This document shows, one piece after another, positions 45,360 to 59,172 of a stretch of DNA of 64,000 nt. The notes beneath the pieces were generated by a model, which was not told where the DNA came from, did not search any database, and saw nothing but the letters and a program-made list of their open reading frames with translations. A program made the translations under genes and the position numbers. Source of the DNA: Ctenosaura bakeri (lineage: Eukaryota; Chordata; Lepidosauria; Squamata; Iguanidae); contig CAOLHI010000396.1 of assembly GCA_948474755.1 (NCBI GenBank), positions 603,362 through 667,361 on the forward strand. Direction: 5' to 3'. Within the stretch, counting starts at the first letter, position 1; each line of letters begins with the position of its first letter.

Positions 45360-46900
45360 TTTTCTGTCTTTGAGACAGTGTGAATATTGACAGTCCAACA
45401 TTTCTTTCTTAAACTCTTCACTTCTTCTTAACAACTAACCCCACTTTACTTTATTCAGAGAACTAACCATGTTAATCTCTTGCAGCAACAACCAACACTT
45501 TTTTCAATAATATGAACTTTTGTGGACAATAGCTCACTTGATTTGCTTTAGTACAATTACAATCTCTAGGCATAATTGAGCCATTGTTGAGAACTAATCT
45601 CTGCATCCTTAATGCATGAATCAAATAAAAGTATGTAGTCCTGAAACAGAATATTTTCAGAAGCGTTATGAAATGTTCCCCAATTTGTATACCATTACTC
45701 TAGCATTGTACCAACAAAGCAGTGGCAATTTGCTTTCTATTGATGTCAAATATTAGCTTAAGCAGCAGGCAAGAAGTATAATAAATCTTTGCATTGCCTA
45801 TAAAGAAATGAAATGGTGTAATTGGCTTCAGTATGTATTGCTAAAGGCTGCATTTTGACTAGAACATTGAAAAGAATGTGAGAGCATTTAGCAACTCCAC
45901 GGAACAGAACTGTTGTTTGGAAATTACAGGAGTTCTCTGCTTCCTCCCCAGGTTTCTTTATTGTTTTTTGCTATTGGGGGGGGGATGCCATTTAAGTTCT
46001 TGTAAGGTCTGAATTAATTAGGTACAGAAGGCTGTACATGCGATGGAGAAAAGTGGAAAAGTAGATCTCGAAACAAGGAAAGAGCGTATGTTAGCTGGGC
46101 CAGGAAGTGCTGTTCTGTGCAGAGAACTTGACATTTTACAGCATATCTGGGCTCTGTGAATCTTTATCATGCACCCAGAACCTCTAATTGGTTTCTTGAG
46201 ATACAAACTATCTTGTACAAAGCCTTAGTTATATTTATGACATTAGTAGGTCATATTACTGGCTTCTTTAGGAGGTCATAGAAAAAAGGGGGATTTGTAC
46301 AATAGCTTCTTAATTAATATAAAAACCTCTGAATTGGCATTTTGTTGTAGTAATGACATTTACTACAATGCAAGTTATTGCAGTGGTCAGTTGAGGGAAT
46401 CTTAGAGTTGCTCACTTACATTTCATCTGCTCATTTTCCAGGGTCTGTGACTGAACAGAAACAAGAATATTCTTACTGTATCTTTTCCTTTCCAAATCAG
46501 CTTCCTGATGTAAAATAAAAGCCATCTCTCCGTCCCCTTTATTTACATTTCCCAGTAGTCCTGACAAAAATGCCTACCTGTGATAGACTGAACGAACTGA
46601 GATGTTTCAGAATAGATTCCAAATACCGTAAGTCTAAAGGCTTGCATGTAACATTGATGATGGAGTGGCAGAGAACTATCTACGAGCTTGTTAATATTGG
46701 GATAATAAAACTTGGGAGAGTGTGTGTATTGCTTGGGAGAGTTTGTGATCTGAAATTTTGCAGAGCTTTCACTGGCCTTTTAGGCAATCTGGCAAAATGT
46801 CCTGGCTATACTGTTTTTTCCACTGCTTTGTTTCATTTTGGTTTAGGTTTGTCAGCATCGACATAGGGCTCAAAAGGACTCAAGGAAGAATCTGGAGGCA
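45360..46900. other. TPD52L1 intron 1, nothing clear
   Basis: AT-rich, no transposon ends or exons recognised apart from an (g)n run near 45976. Confidence 0.4.
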
Positions 46901-47429
46901 ACCGTGCTGAAGATGAAGGCTGGCATCCTCTTCAGTATTTACAAGATCATAAGCCAGACTTAGAATCTTGTAACTTTTGAGATTCATATTTATAGTCATT
47001 AATGACCAAACATGAGCCCCCAAACCTATCTCTTAAATGTAGCAATGCCCCCAAAGAAAGGGTTTCCAGGGTACTTCAGATCAGGGCACTGGGAAATGAC
47101 AACAGCAGTGCTCACCCAGTTAGAAGGAGTGTTAAGATGAGCAGTTGTGGTGGAACCTGAGAGGCAAGCAGGCAAGTACCGCAGTTGTTGTTTCCTAGGG
47201 CCCTGATCAGCAGTGCCTTGGAAACTTTTAGGCTGAAGTGCTGCCTGGTTCAAGCGGTAGGTTTAGGGCATGGCATCTGCAGAAGTAGTTCCAATGAAAG
47301 AGTTCAGTCATTGCAGATACATCCAGTGATTCAGGGTCATGGCTTTTTTTTTAAATCAGTACCCTTCCACCCCACCAAATGGCACTACCTTTCCGTGGTG
47401 GTGGGATTGTGTGCTCCCGTGAAGCAAGA

Positions 47430-49700
47430 AGCAACGCTGACAGCAGCAGAGCTGCTGGTAAGGTCTCCCGTATCAGTCAGGCTTTTGCTGAGGAGCCAGA
47501 CTAAATGTGCCAAACAGATACTAGTCAGCAGCAGTAGGGTGAGGGCTGACACTTGTCAAAGAACATAAATGCAAAGTCTGACTGAACCATATCAATAAAA
47601 CTTCAAGGAAAACTCATCAATATAACCATAATCCAAGTTTATCTTCCAACTACAGAGGTAGATAAATAAGAATAAGATTGTAGGATTATTTGGACTATGA
47701 TCAAGAAATGAAGTAGGAGAGTGACAGATTGAATTTCGCAAGACCAACAGTCTTTAAAGATGATGTAAAAAAAGATCTACACTATTAAGCCCAATGGAGT
47801 GGGAACCAGAGGAACTCTGGACTGAAGCCAAGGACATTGTCAGGAAGGAGTACAAAAAGACACTATCTGCAGTCAAAAAGAAAGAGAAGCCTCAATGGAT
47901 GACAGATGAAAGCCTTCAAGTAGTCAAAGAGAGATGAGATACAAAAGGAAAAGATGAGAGAAATAGAGTCAGAACCCTGAATGAACTATATAGTGACTTG
48001 TGCCCAAGGACAAGGAGAACTACTATAATAATCAGTGCGTACAAACAGAGGATGACAACAACAAAAGAAGAACAAGAGACCTCTCCCTCAAGATCCAAGA
48101 ATTCAAAGGAAAAATTCAAACAAGGGCAGAAGTGCTCTGGGACCTGCAGGAGAGCACATTACATGACCAAGAAGACAAGATGATGGAAACATTACACTGA
48201 AGAACTATATAAAAGAGATGAAAGGATGACAGATTCATTCTGGGAAGAACCACATGAGGATAAACCTACAATTTTAATTTTAAATGGGATGGAAGCTGTG
48301 CTCCGAGCACTTGGGAGAAACAAATCACCAGGAACTGATGGCATACCAATAGAGCAGCTTTAAGGTACAGAGACAACATCTACTCTAGTCCTAACTGAAA
48401 TCTATCAGTAAATACAGAAAACAAAAGAATGACCCATAGACTAGAAACCTTCAGTATACCTTCCAGTCCCCAAGAAAGGGGACAACAGGAATTGCAGTAA
48501 CCATAGGACCATTGCATTCATCTCCCATGCAAGCAAAGTGATGCTCAAAATTTTACAACAAATACTTTTACTATATATGGGACAGGAAATGCCAGATGTC
48601 CAAACTGGGTTGAGTAAAGGAAGAGGCCCTGGGGATCATATAGCAAATATGGGTTGATTAATGGAAAGCACTAAAGAATTTCAGAAGAAAATCAGCCTAT
48701 GCTTTATAAATTATAGCAAAGTCTTTGATTCTATTGATAATGTGACACTATGGATCACTCTTAAAGAAATGAGTGTGCCACAACATTTGATTGTCCTGAT
48801 GCCTAACCAGTACTCAGCACAAGAGGCTACCATCAGGACAATATGGAGACATGGATTGGTTTCCAATTGGCAAGGGAGTCAGGCGGGCTGCATTTTGTCA
48901 TCCTGTTTAACTTATACACTGAAAATATCTTACATAAAGCACGATTAGAGTTGGAGGAAGGAGGTATGAAATTTGTAGGAAAGAACATCTATAGTTTAAG
49001 ATATGCAGATGACACCATGCTACTAGCAGAAAATAGCAAAGTCTTGCAACAGTTACTGAAGACAGTCAAGGCAGAAAAGGGCAAAGACAGGTTTACAGTT
49101 GAACGAAGAAAACAAAAATAATGACACAGATGATTTACATAACTTTAAAATGGATTATGCAGACATTGAGATTGTCCAAAATTTTCCATATTTTGACTCA
49201 GTTATTAATTGGAATGGAGAATGGCAGTCATGAAATCCAAAGAAGACTAGGACTTGGAAGGGCAGCTATGAAGTAATTTGAAGTGTAAAGAGACATCATT
49301 GAACACTAATGTTAAAATTGTCCATGCGATCCTGTTTCCAGTTTCTGTCTATGGTTGTGAAAGCTGGGCAGTGAAGAAAGCTGAAAGAAAAAAAATTCTT
49401 TTGAAATGTGGTGTTGAAAAGAGTTCCATGTTACTTTTGGCTGCTAAAAAGACAAATAATTTGGCCCTAGAAGCTAAGATAATTGTCATAGTTTGGATTT
49501 ATGAGAAGAAATGACTCAATAGAAAAGACAATAATACATGGTAAGGTAGGAGAAGGAAGATCACCTTCCGAGTGGGGAGACTCAATTGAAGAAGCCACGG
49601 CCCTGAGTCTTCAAGACATGGGCAGGGCTGTTGATGACCGAGTGACTTGGAGGTCTGTCATTATAGAGTCAACATAAGTTGGAATCAACTTGGCAACAGT
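47430..49700 (+). mobile_element. RTE (BovB-like) LINE, degraded
   Basis: Plus strand. Pieces of the ORF are seen in order: an endonuclease/linker part (about 47590-48200, with KPQWMTDE), RT fingers (48660-48950, YSKVFDSIDNVTLW), the RT catalytic YADD (49002-49013) and a C-terminal part (YGCESWAVKKAERK near 49350). The 3' end (49560-49700) reads through 'cataagttggaatcaacttgg' and ends in a cagttaacaacaacag tail. Several stops and frameshifts show it is inactive. Confidence 0.8.
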
Positions 49701-49774
49701 TAACAACAACAGCCACCCATCCACTCCACTCCTTTCAATTTACCCATGTGTCTTTGTTTAAAAGATATAAATGA

Positions 49775-49965
49775 AATGTTGTTGTTGCATGCCTTCAAGT
49801 TGTTTCTGACTTAAGGCAACCCTAAGGGTTTTCTGGGGTTTGAGATTATGTGATGCACCAAAGGTCATCCAGTGAGTTCCCATGGTTGAGCAGGAAGTCA
49901 AACTGTGGTCTCCAAGGTCATAATCCAATACTCGAAGCACTATATCATGCTGGCTCTCATAAATG
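49775..49965 (-). mobile_element. tRNA-type SINE, reverse orientation
   Basis: Minus-strand copy: tail 'gttgttgcatgccttcaagttg' at its left and head 'ataatccaatactcgaagcac...ctggctct' at its right. About 190 bases. Confidence 0.75.
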
Positions 49966-50754
49966 AAATACAGTGAAAAAATACCTGGGAAAACCTCAAC
50001 TACCTGTATCATCAATTATATAAATAGTTGATGTCTTCACAAAGCTTTTTGAAATAAATTGTCATTCCTGGATGGTAGAAATATTTCATTAATATGTAGT
50101 AAATGAATGTTGTATTGTACATTAACTCCTTCCTGCAGTTTCCACCCTTATATTATTTATGTATTGCATTCCTACTGGAATCTAATTATCATGAAATAAT
50201 TACTTGCATAAAAAGCTGTACAGTCATAACGTCAGGCATTTACTGAAACTGTTTATTGTAATCTGTTTTCATAAGATGAATGAAGCTGGGAAAGGTTTGC
50301 CTTCTGACATTTTGACTTTGTGGATTTGTTATAGGCTTCCTGCTGTTCAAATGTTTGATTAAAACATAGCTGGTTTGACATAATGGTATAAAAAAGGATG
50401 TGGATGTTTGATGAATTAGACTGAAGTCTGAATGATCTATGGGCTACACCCAGAGTCAGACTTTAATTGCTGAAACAGTGGTATCCAGCAGGACCAAGAA
50501 ACCACAAACCCAAATTGATTCTGGAATGCTGGAAACCCCTCCCAGCCAGTTTTTTTGTTGGTAGGGAGGGCTGCAACGGGAAGAGGAGAAAAGAAAAAAT
50601 TCCAATTGCTAGTGCAATATTGGATTTAACACAATGTTAATAAATATTAGAAAAAATTAGGTGAGAAAATGATATTTTTCTTTCTTTACAACTACAAGGA
50701 CAAAGGATAGGCTAAAATTTTGGGGATATTGCTGTTGAGCTGATTTGGAGATTT

Positions 50755-51412
50755 AGACTCCCTCTACATTCGTGGGTTTGACCTTTGCGAATTTGATTAT
50801 TTGCAAGGTGCCCACTTGCCTCCTCCGTTCCCCCCTCCCATTCCCTGGCCTCTTGCTCAGGCATGCTGTCTTCCTGCTCTGCACCCTGGCAAAGAACAAG
50901 CAAATAGGAGAGGAAAAGGTTTGCACATGCAAGCTTTTCCCCTTCTATTTGCTTGTGATTTTGCCCCAGGGAACACAGAAAAAGGCAGGGTGCCCGGGCA
51001 GTAGACAAGACTATTGGGGGATCTGTTTCCCCTTCCATTCACTTGCCTTTCATCTGGGCATGCAGAGAGAAGGCAGGGAATCCGGGCAATAGGCAGGAGA
51101 ATGGAGGGGAGAGGTATTCTCCCTCCATTCACTTGCCTTTTATCGGGGCACTTAGATAGAAGGCAGGGTCCCTGGGCAACAAACAAGAGAATGAAGTGGA
51201 GAGGTGGGCACGTGCCTTTTCCACCTTTGTGGCTACCCCTTCCCATTCACTAGCCTTTTGCCAGAGTGCAAAAAAGGAAGGCACATCTGCCCAGGCAAAA
51301 AGCAAGGGAATGGGGAGGGCACTCACTCAGGTGTGGGGGAGTTATTCACGATTTTTTCACTTTTGCAACAGTTCTACACTTCTAATGAAAGTCAAGGGGT
51401 CACTGTAATTCA
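50755..51412. mobile_element. Non-autonomous DNA element with internal ~90-bp tandem repeats
   Basis: The left end ('ctccctctacattcgtggg...tgcgaatttg') resembles those at 34386 and 53821; the right end ('ttattcacgattttttcac...gggtcactgta') looks roughly complementary. Between them, five or six imperfect units of about 90-118 bases repeat 'ccattcacttgccttttatc...gggca...gaaggcaggg'. The open frames on both strands come from these repeats. Confidence 0.6.
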
Positions 51413-52300
51413 AAATCAAGTCTTAGGACTGATTATGGGAGCCACTAGAGCTTTGCAGAGCTAAAACTAGAATATTTCCAGTTGGATGTAAAACCCAATA
51501 CCATATGTTTAAATTACACTTTGGTAGATGTTTATTCCTTCACTCTTAGAGCAATTATGCTTCACAAAACAGTGCAAGTTCTCTCCTCCTGTGCCAAAAT
51601 ATGTTTTCTCTTAAGTCTGTCTCTCAAGTTCAAGTGTAACAATTGCTAAACTGTAGCTCAAGAATAGATTTTACAGAAGTATTAAATGTCACTCTTTGGG
51701 CTAATTTACTGTTTATTGCTCAGCTCCAGGGAAACATTCAGCACAGATATGAGAAGTACTACTAGAACTCAAATAGATAAGAAGATCCTTTACCTTTCTT
51801 GAATAATGGTCACCTGCAGTTTAGGAGGACTAATAGAGGAATATTCTTTATTTCTACTGGTCTTTGTATTAGCGGAAGTGAAGCAGGTTGTTTTTATTGT
51901 TCCATTTGCACAAAAAACGAGATCTAAATAGCTGTCTCAGTTTTTAGTTGCATTTGATAATTAACAGAAGATGAATTTCCAGCTGTTGGTTCTAACAAAG
52001 AAAGGGGCTTTGCTTTTACGGTGCTAAAGCATGAGCAGTCTCATATGGAATGTCATATTCTATATTCCTACATACAAGGATAACTGAGTAGCTGATGGTA
52101 TTATTGTTGTTTAGTGTTCCAGATAAATAGATTAAGGTACATTTTCCTTAAGACCTTTTGGGTTTTTGTTCAGACCAGTCAAGATAATATATGCACAAAA
52201 CTAAAGGCAGAATTTTGGAACTGGGCTGTTTGTTGCTTAGTAGCATCTTTTGAAGGTGAAGAATATGAGTATAGAACAAATCCAGTGCTCTCTTTTTAGA
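51413..52300. other. TPD52L1 intron 1, nothing clear
   Basis: No exon or repeat recognised. Confidence 0.4.
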
Positions 52301-52339
52301 GGACTGTCTAAACAGAAGATCATTTAAAGAAGGATATAG

Positions 52340-52424
52340 ACAAATTTGAACAGGTTCAGAGAACGGCAACAAGGATGATAAGAGACATGGAGAACAAAAT
52401 GTATTAGGAGAGGATGAAGGAACT
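52340..52424 (+). mobile_element. CR1-type LINE fragment, plus strand
   Basis: 'ggatatagacaaatttgaacagg...agagacatgg...aggatgaagg' matches the 'rounded-up' ORF2 C-terminal region of CR1, in a diverged subfamily. It abuts an opposite CR1 at 52425. Confidence 0.6.
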
Positions 52425-53254
52425 AGAATCATAGAATCATAGAGCTGGAAGACGGTACAAAGGCCACTCAGTCCAGCCCTCTGTCATGCAGGAATACACA
52501 ATCAAACACTCCCAATAAATGGCCATCCAGCCTCTGTTTAAAATCCTCCGAAGGAGGAGACTCCACCACATGTGAAGGAATTATATTCCACTATCAAACT
52601 GCTCTTACCATGAGGAAGTTCTTCCTAATATTTAGGTGGAATTTCTTTTCTTTAAATTTGAAGCCATTGTTTTCATGTCCTAGTCTCTGAAGCAACAGAA
52701 AACAGGCTTGTTCCATTTTCCATATGACCTTCCTTCAAATATTTAAACATGGCTATCATGTCACCTCTTAACCTTCTCTTCTCAAGGCTGTGAAAATACC
52801 CAGTCCCTAAGCTGTTTCCCACAGGGCAAGGTTTCCAGGCCTTTTACCATTTTGGTCACCCTCCTCTGGACACGTTCCAGCTTGTCAATATCCCCCTCGA
52901 ATTGTGGTGCCCAGAACTGGTCACAGTATTCTGGGTGAGGTCTGACCAGAGCAGAATAGAGTGATACTGTTACTTCCTTGACCTAGACATTGTATTCCAA
53001 TTGATGCAGCCTAGAATTGCATTGTCTTTTTTTAGCTGCTGCATCACACTGTTGATTCATGTTCAGCTTGTGGTCTGCTAACACTTCTAGACTTCTTTCA
53101 CATGTACTGTGGTCAGGCCAGGTCACCCATCTTATATATGTGCTTCCCCCTACCCCAGGGGTAGTACCTTACATATCTACCTATTGAAATTGATTTTGTT
53201 AGTATTGACATAGCTATTAGGGTACTTTTAAATTCTGATCTTGTTCTCTAGGGT
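52425..53254 (-). mobile_element. CR1 LINE 3' fragment
   Basis: Minus strand with an 'agaatcatagaatcatagagctgg' 3' end. It covers the ORF2 C-terminus up to just past the 'gatcttgttctctaggg' region. Older than its neighbour, judging by its many substitutions. Confidence 0.82.
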
Positions 53255-53255
53255 A

Positions 53256-53820
53256 GAATCATAGAATCATAGAGCTGGAAGAGACCACAAGTTGGAAGAG
53301 TCCAACCCCTTGCCATGCAGGAATACATTATCATAGCATTCCTGACAGATGGCCGTCCAACCTCTGTTTAAAAACCTCCAAAGAGAAAGACTCTGCTAGA
53401 CTCTGAGGCCGTATATTTCCACTGTCGAACTGCTCTTACCTTCAGGAAGTTCTTCCTGATGTTTAGATGGAATCTCTTTTCCTAAAATTTGAAGCCATTG
53501 CTCTGTGTCCTAGTTTTTGGAGCAGCAGAAAATGAGTTTGCTCCATCCTTCATATGATATCCCTTCAAATATTTAAATGTAGTTATCATGTTGCCTCTTA
53601 ACCTTCTCTTCTCCAGACTAAATAGACTCAGCTCCCTAAACTGCTCCTTATAGGGCATGGATTTCAGGCCTTCTACCATTTTAGTTGTCCTCCTCTGGAC
53701 ACATTTGAGCTTGTCTCAATATCCTTCCTGAATTGTGGTGCCCAGAACCAGACACAGTATTCTAGGTGGGGTCTGGCCAAATCAGAATAGAGTGGTACTA
53801 TCATTTCCCTTGACCTAAAC
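53256..53820 (-). mobile_element. CR1 LINE 3' fragment, second in a row
   Basis: Minus strand, same orientation as the fragment before it. It starts with its own 'agaatcatagaatcatagagctgg' tail and ends at 53820 where another DNA element begins. The tail of this copy was inserted into the previous copy. Confidence 0.82.
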
Positions 53821-54175
53821 AGTCCTTCCACATATGCAGCTTTGACCTTTGCAAAATCAATTATTCACGAGTCACATGCTTGCCTCCCTCCTATTCTCCT
53901 CCTCCCATTCTCTTGCATTCCTCACCCCAGGCTTGTGAGGCTTGTGTTTAAAATGGAAGTTTTTTCCTTTTGGGTGAGCAAAGCACTTTTCTCTGCTGGA
54001 GGCATATCCTCTCTGCCAGATGGCTGCACGTTCTACTGTGTAATGGCTGCTGATTGGTCAGGTTTTGTCTTTGCTCTTGTTCCTCCCATCAGGGAGGAAT
54101 CTCCTTTCACAAGACGGTGACTGGAAGTAGCTAGCACTCAGTGCTCTACTCTGCTCTATCTGAGGGGAAAGTACT
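53821..54175. mobile_element. Putative non-autonomous DNA element
   Basis: The left end 'agtccttccacatatgcagctttgacctttgcaaaatc' is like that at 50755. The right end is unclear. Non-coding. Confidence 0.4.
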
Positions 54176-54297
54176 GGTAAGTCATTTACCTTGTCTTTTT
54201 TTCTCCCCCCCCCCACCCCAGCAGCAATGGGGCCAGAGACTAGGGAATGGTGGGGAAGGTTTGGGGGGCAATGGGAGGGGAATCTCAGGGGAAGTTC

Positions 54298-55080
54298 TGT
54301 CGTGGGCCCAGTGCTATTCAACATCTTCATCAATGACTTGCATGAAAGAGTAGAGGGCATGCTGATCAAATTTGCAGATAACACCAAATTGGGAGGGGTT
54401 GCTAATATGCCAGAGAACAGAATCAAAATTCAAAATGACCTGGATAGATTGGAGAGCTGGGCCAAAACTAACAAAACGAATTTCAACGGAGAGAAATGTC
54501 AGGTCCTGCACTTAGGCAGAAAAATGGAATGCACAAATATAGGATGGGAGACATGTGGCTGGATAACATACTGTTGTGTGTGAAAGGGATCTAGGAGTCC
54601 TGGTAGATCACAAGCTGAACATGAGTCAGCAGTGTGATATGGCGACCAAGGAAACCAATGCGATTCTTGGTTGCATCTACAGGAGAATGGAGTCTAGATT
54701 GAGGGAGGTAATGGTACCACTCTATTCTGCTTTGGTTAGACCTCATTTGGAATCCTGTGCCCAGTTCTGGGCACTTCAATTCAAGAAGGTTATCGACAAA
54801 CTGGAATGTGTCCAGAGGAGGGCGACCAAAATGGTGAAGGATCTGGAAACCATGTCCTATGAGGAGCGGCTTAGGGAGCTGGGTATAATTAGTCTGCAGA
54901 AGAGAAGGTTAAGAGGGGACATGATAAGCATGTTTAAATATTTGAAGGGATGTCATGTCGAGGAGGGAGTGGGTTGTTTTCCACTGCTCCAGAGACTAGG
55001 AAAGGAACAATGGATTCAAGCTGCAGGAAAGGAGATTCCACCTGAACCTTAAGAAGAACTTCTTGACAGTCAGAGCTGTC
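54298..55080 (+). mobile_element. CR1 LINE ORF2 fragment
   Basis: Plus strand. Begins in the RT palm (VLFNIFINDLHERVEG), includes FADNTK and continues to the C-terminal region (about 55050). It lacks the 3' tail, so it is truncated on both sides. The stretch 54576-55052 is open for 158 codons. Confidence 0.85.
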
Positions 55081-55089
55081 TGTGAAATG

Positions 55090-58000
55090 TTAGAGGGTAT
55101 GAAGTTAACATTGCAATGTTGATGTAGCTCTGTGTAAGTAGCCATGCTGAAGAGTAAACTCAGCATATTTGCATGACAAGATACACCTGTTGAAATCCTT
55201 TCTTCCTTCCAATTCTTTAAAAACTAGGAGTTCTGTCCTCAGTGACCGCTCCAGCTGGGGTTAGATGCCACATATGTCCCAATTTTCATCTGTGAAATGT
55301 TGGAAGGTATATGATGCAGATGTTTTCATTGATACAAGATTTACCAGAGCTTAGAAAACTTACTTCTTAGGTCCATAACTCCAAAGGCCCCCAGCCAGCA
55401 TGCTGCCCAACTCTCAGGATTTGACAAGCTCTGTACCCTATTATTTATTTATTAGTTATTAAAATATATTCATCCCATCCTCTATCAAAAGATCTTAGGG
55501 CAGCATACAAGTAAAATCATGTAAACAAATTAAAACAATAACCATAATAGATTCAAAGCACATTAAATACAATCAACAAGTTAAAACATGTTTAAAAGAG
55601 TAAAATCATTTTAAAAGCATGTGTATTAGCATTGTGAGCTAGATGCGTGAGGCCCAAAAGCTTGTAACCAGCTTTGGTTTATTCAGACAGTCTGAAACTA
55701 AGAATAGACATCAGCTTAATCAATTAATATGTGTGTATAAACAAGTTCAGTGCACAAATCAACAAATTATCAGTGCATTCCCTCTCTGTTGAATGGGGGT
55801 TACCAGCTAAATGGGCATGTAATTGTGTTGTACAACAAGCATTCCAAACTCTATTGCTTCTAGTGTTTCAAAGTATAATTTCTCTATTTTAATGGAATAT
55901 TTATTTATTAGTTTTAAAACAGATTCATAGCTAGAATCATAGCTATAGTCAAAGAAATATATGTTCAAAGAAATTAAGAAACTAAAACTAAAAAAAGGTG
56001 TTGTTTTTTTTGTTGTTCTTGTGTGCCTTCAGGTTGTTTCCTGTGGCAACCCTAAGGTGAATTTATCACTGGGTTTTCTGTATTGGCACACTGAACTGAA
56101 ACACTGAAAAATTACTGAAAGATTGGACACTGGCCTACTAAAACATAAAAGGGCTTTGACCCCACTCCTAGCCCAACTGTAGTGAAAGAGAGTAAAGGAA
56201 AAAGGAAAAAAATGTTGTTCTACCATTTATAGATCCAACTAAGTAATCCTACTTTTCTACCAGTGACCATAGCCACAAATTATTGTATTATTAGATTTCT
56301 TATCGCTCAGAAAGTCCATGAACAGTTTCCAATCTTTCTAAAAAAAAACTTCTGTTGGCTTATCTTTTGAGACCCATGTGTTTGGCAATTTGGGCTAACT
56401 CAGCACCCTTAACAATCCATTCTTCCATCGTTGGTGCTTCTTTCTATTTCTGAGTTTGAGTGAAGAATATTTTTGCTGCTGTTATATAATGAAGACATAA
56501 TCCATATTTATTCTCCAAATATTTAACCATTCAAAGTATAACTTCCTAAAATGTTAGAAATGTGTGACCTAATATGTTTTCCATGTTTAGCAATGCTATT
56601 AAGTGGTTTTTCTTTCAGTACTGTATTTTTCATTACAAGAAAAAAAATAGATATAAATGTAAGAAGAAAAAAATAAGTAAAAATAGAGCATTCATAATTC
56701 TAGCACATATTTATTTTATTTCTTCAATTTTATAGGTAGAAATTTAACCTTGGCTTAGCTTCCATAAACCTAAAAGCAGTGAGTAATAAGGAAGTAATGC
56801 ATTTACCTTTATTTATCTATTCATACAGAAAACTAATTTAGAAATCACAAAAAAAAACCACATTTTGCAATTTTATGTCTGTGCGTATATCATGAAGGAG
56901 TCCTGGAATGTTTTTATTGAATCATAAATATGAGCACTAAATGTATTATTTAATTCATTGCATAATTTTACTTCAGATTTAAGACTTTTAAAAGGGAAGA
57001 GTCTGAGTAGAAAGCAGCTTCTTCAACCATGTACTTTTCAGAATAATAACTGCCTTTACAATTAGAGGTGTAAAGATAGGAATCCTGATAATCTTTTTGC
57101 TTAGACAAGACAAAGTTTGTGTGCTTATACCAGCCAGCATGAGAATCAATACCCAGCAAAGAGACTAAGTTCCTTTTCAACAGCATGCATATTGAAAGGT
57201 TAATTAAAAAAGAAACCAAGTCTGTTCATTTTCTGTCAAAGTAAAATTGTAATTATTTTCAGTGTGAACATACATTGGCACTTCTGGGATTCTGGCCTTT
57301 TATTTTCCTTCCTGAATGGGATTTATGTATACTGAGCCAGTAACGTGAAAAGGCATGATGGAAATAAAATTTGGCCTGTGCCTACCCTGAATGAGGTGTG
57401 AAAATCCCCCTCGATCTTCTTACACTGGGCAGCATTTAATGCTTATGTAACATCTGATCTAACTTTCTGCAACAGGTTTCTCTCCTCTCTGTTAGAGGAG
57501 CTGGAGGCAGGAGAGGAGGCAGCATGTGTCAGATTGTTGTTGCTAACTGTTGATAAGTTGATTTCAACTTTTGGTGACACTAGGAGTGAGATAGCTCAAG
57601 GATAATTCTACATGAAGCCTGTGTCCCAGCCCCACTGAGTAGTATCCTTGCTCTAGTTTGACCCTTTTATTGCCACATGCACCTGTCTTGGCCCAAACCA
57701 AAAGCAGTTTGGAAAGCCACACAGGACCCCTATTAGGTAGCCACATTGGTGCAAAGGGCCATTTTTACTATGTGCATGTGTTCACCATACCAGTATGTCT
57801 TGTCACAGACTGTAGCAGCTGCAGGGTTTGGGGTTTTTTTGATTCCCACAATTCATGCACATATTCACTTAATCAAATAGCTTTTGTTTTCCCTTCATTC
57901 TGATTGCACATATGTGCTTCTATACAGTGAAACCAGTAGATAAGGGGGAGGTGAAATGTTGACCTGCAAATGTATGCATACAAACATGACCACCACACCC

Positions 58001-58200
58001 TCCCTGCTTTTCCAGATGCTGATATAAACATGGGAGCTACCCTTTACTCGTAGGAATGGTCAGGTGACCACCCACCAAACTGCTCCTCCCTTGCCTCACT
58101 GAATTCCACTCAGTTCCAAATCTAGGTGTTGAACCACATAGTTTAAAAATAGTGTTTGTCCCCAGTTAGCGGAGTAAACTGGAGTTTTAAAAAATCTTCT
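55090..58200. other. TPD52L1 intron 1, mostly unique
   Basis: A degraded LINE 3' end ('tattcatcccatcctctatc...gcagcatacaag') at about 55438-55640, a minus-strand SINE scrap at 56010-56085 and a minus RTE tail scrap at 57538-57595 are the only features seen. Confidence 0.45.
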
Positions 58201-59172
58201 TAAACCCCCCCAGACATTGAAAAGAAAGGTAGGGGTGAATTATTTAGCCTATGTAGCTTCCACCCTTGTCACACTATTATCATCAGGTCTAGTCAGGTCT
58301 TGCAGACTCTGGGCTGTGACTTCCTTGATGGCATTACAGATGGATGGACTCAATCTTCCTCTTACCGTACCAAGCTTTGTCATCTTTTCTAATGAGGCAT
58401 ATATTCTCTTGATATGTTCAAGGTATAACAGTCTCAGCTTAGTCATCTTGGCTTCTAGAGAGAGGTCAGGGTAGATTTCCTCTTGGACTCAATTATTTAT
58501 CTTTTTAGCAGCCCATGGTAGCAGTAGAACTTGTCTACAACACCACACTTCAAATGAGTTGATTGTCTTCCTGCCAGCTTTCTTCACTGTCCAGCTTTCA
58601 CAACCATACACAGAAACTGAAAATATCATGGACAATCTTAACTTTATTATTCAGTGATATATCTTTAAACTTCAGGAACTCGTCTAATTCTGTCAAAGCT
58701 CCCCTTCCAATCCTAGTCTTTTGTTTTTTGACTGCAGTCTCCATTCTGATCAGTGACTAAGTGAAAATATGGAAAAATCTTTTAACTGTTTCAGTGGTCT
58801 TAATTGCTTAAAGTTTTGTAAATTGCCTGTGGTTATTTTTTTCTTATGCTTATCTGTAAACCTAATTTAGCACTTTCTTCTTTGACATTTTTTAGTAATT
58901 GTTCCAGGGCTTTGCTGTTTTCTGCTAGTAAGATGGTATTACCTGTGTATCTTAAATTCCTCCAAATTCACACCTCTTTCCTCTAAGTCTAGTATGGTAT
59001 GTTCATTGTACAAGTTAAACAGGGTGATAAAATGCAGCCTTGCTTAACTCACTTGCCAATTGGAAACCATTTCATTTCCCTGTATCCATCCTGAAGGTAG
59101 CTTCTTGTCCTGAATAGAAGTTAGGCATCAAGGCAATCAAATGGTGTGGCACACCCATTTATTTGTATGGTG

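Noticed and set aside
48661..49121. Host reverse transcriptase-like gene
   Set aside because: The YADD-containing frame is part of a decayed RTE LINE with stops, a typical 3' tail and a second copy in the same intron.
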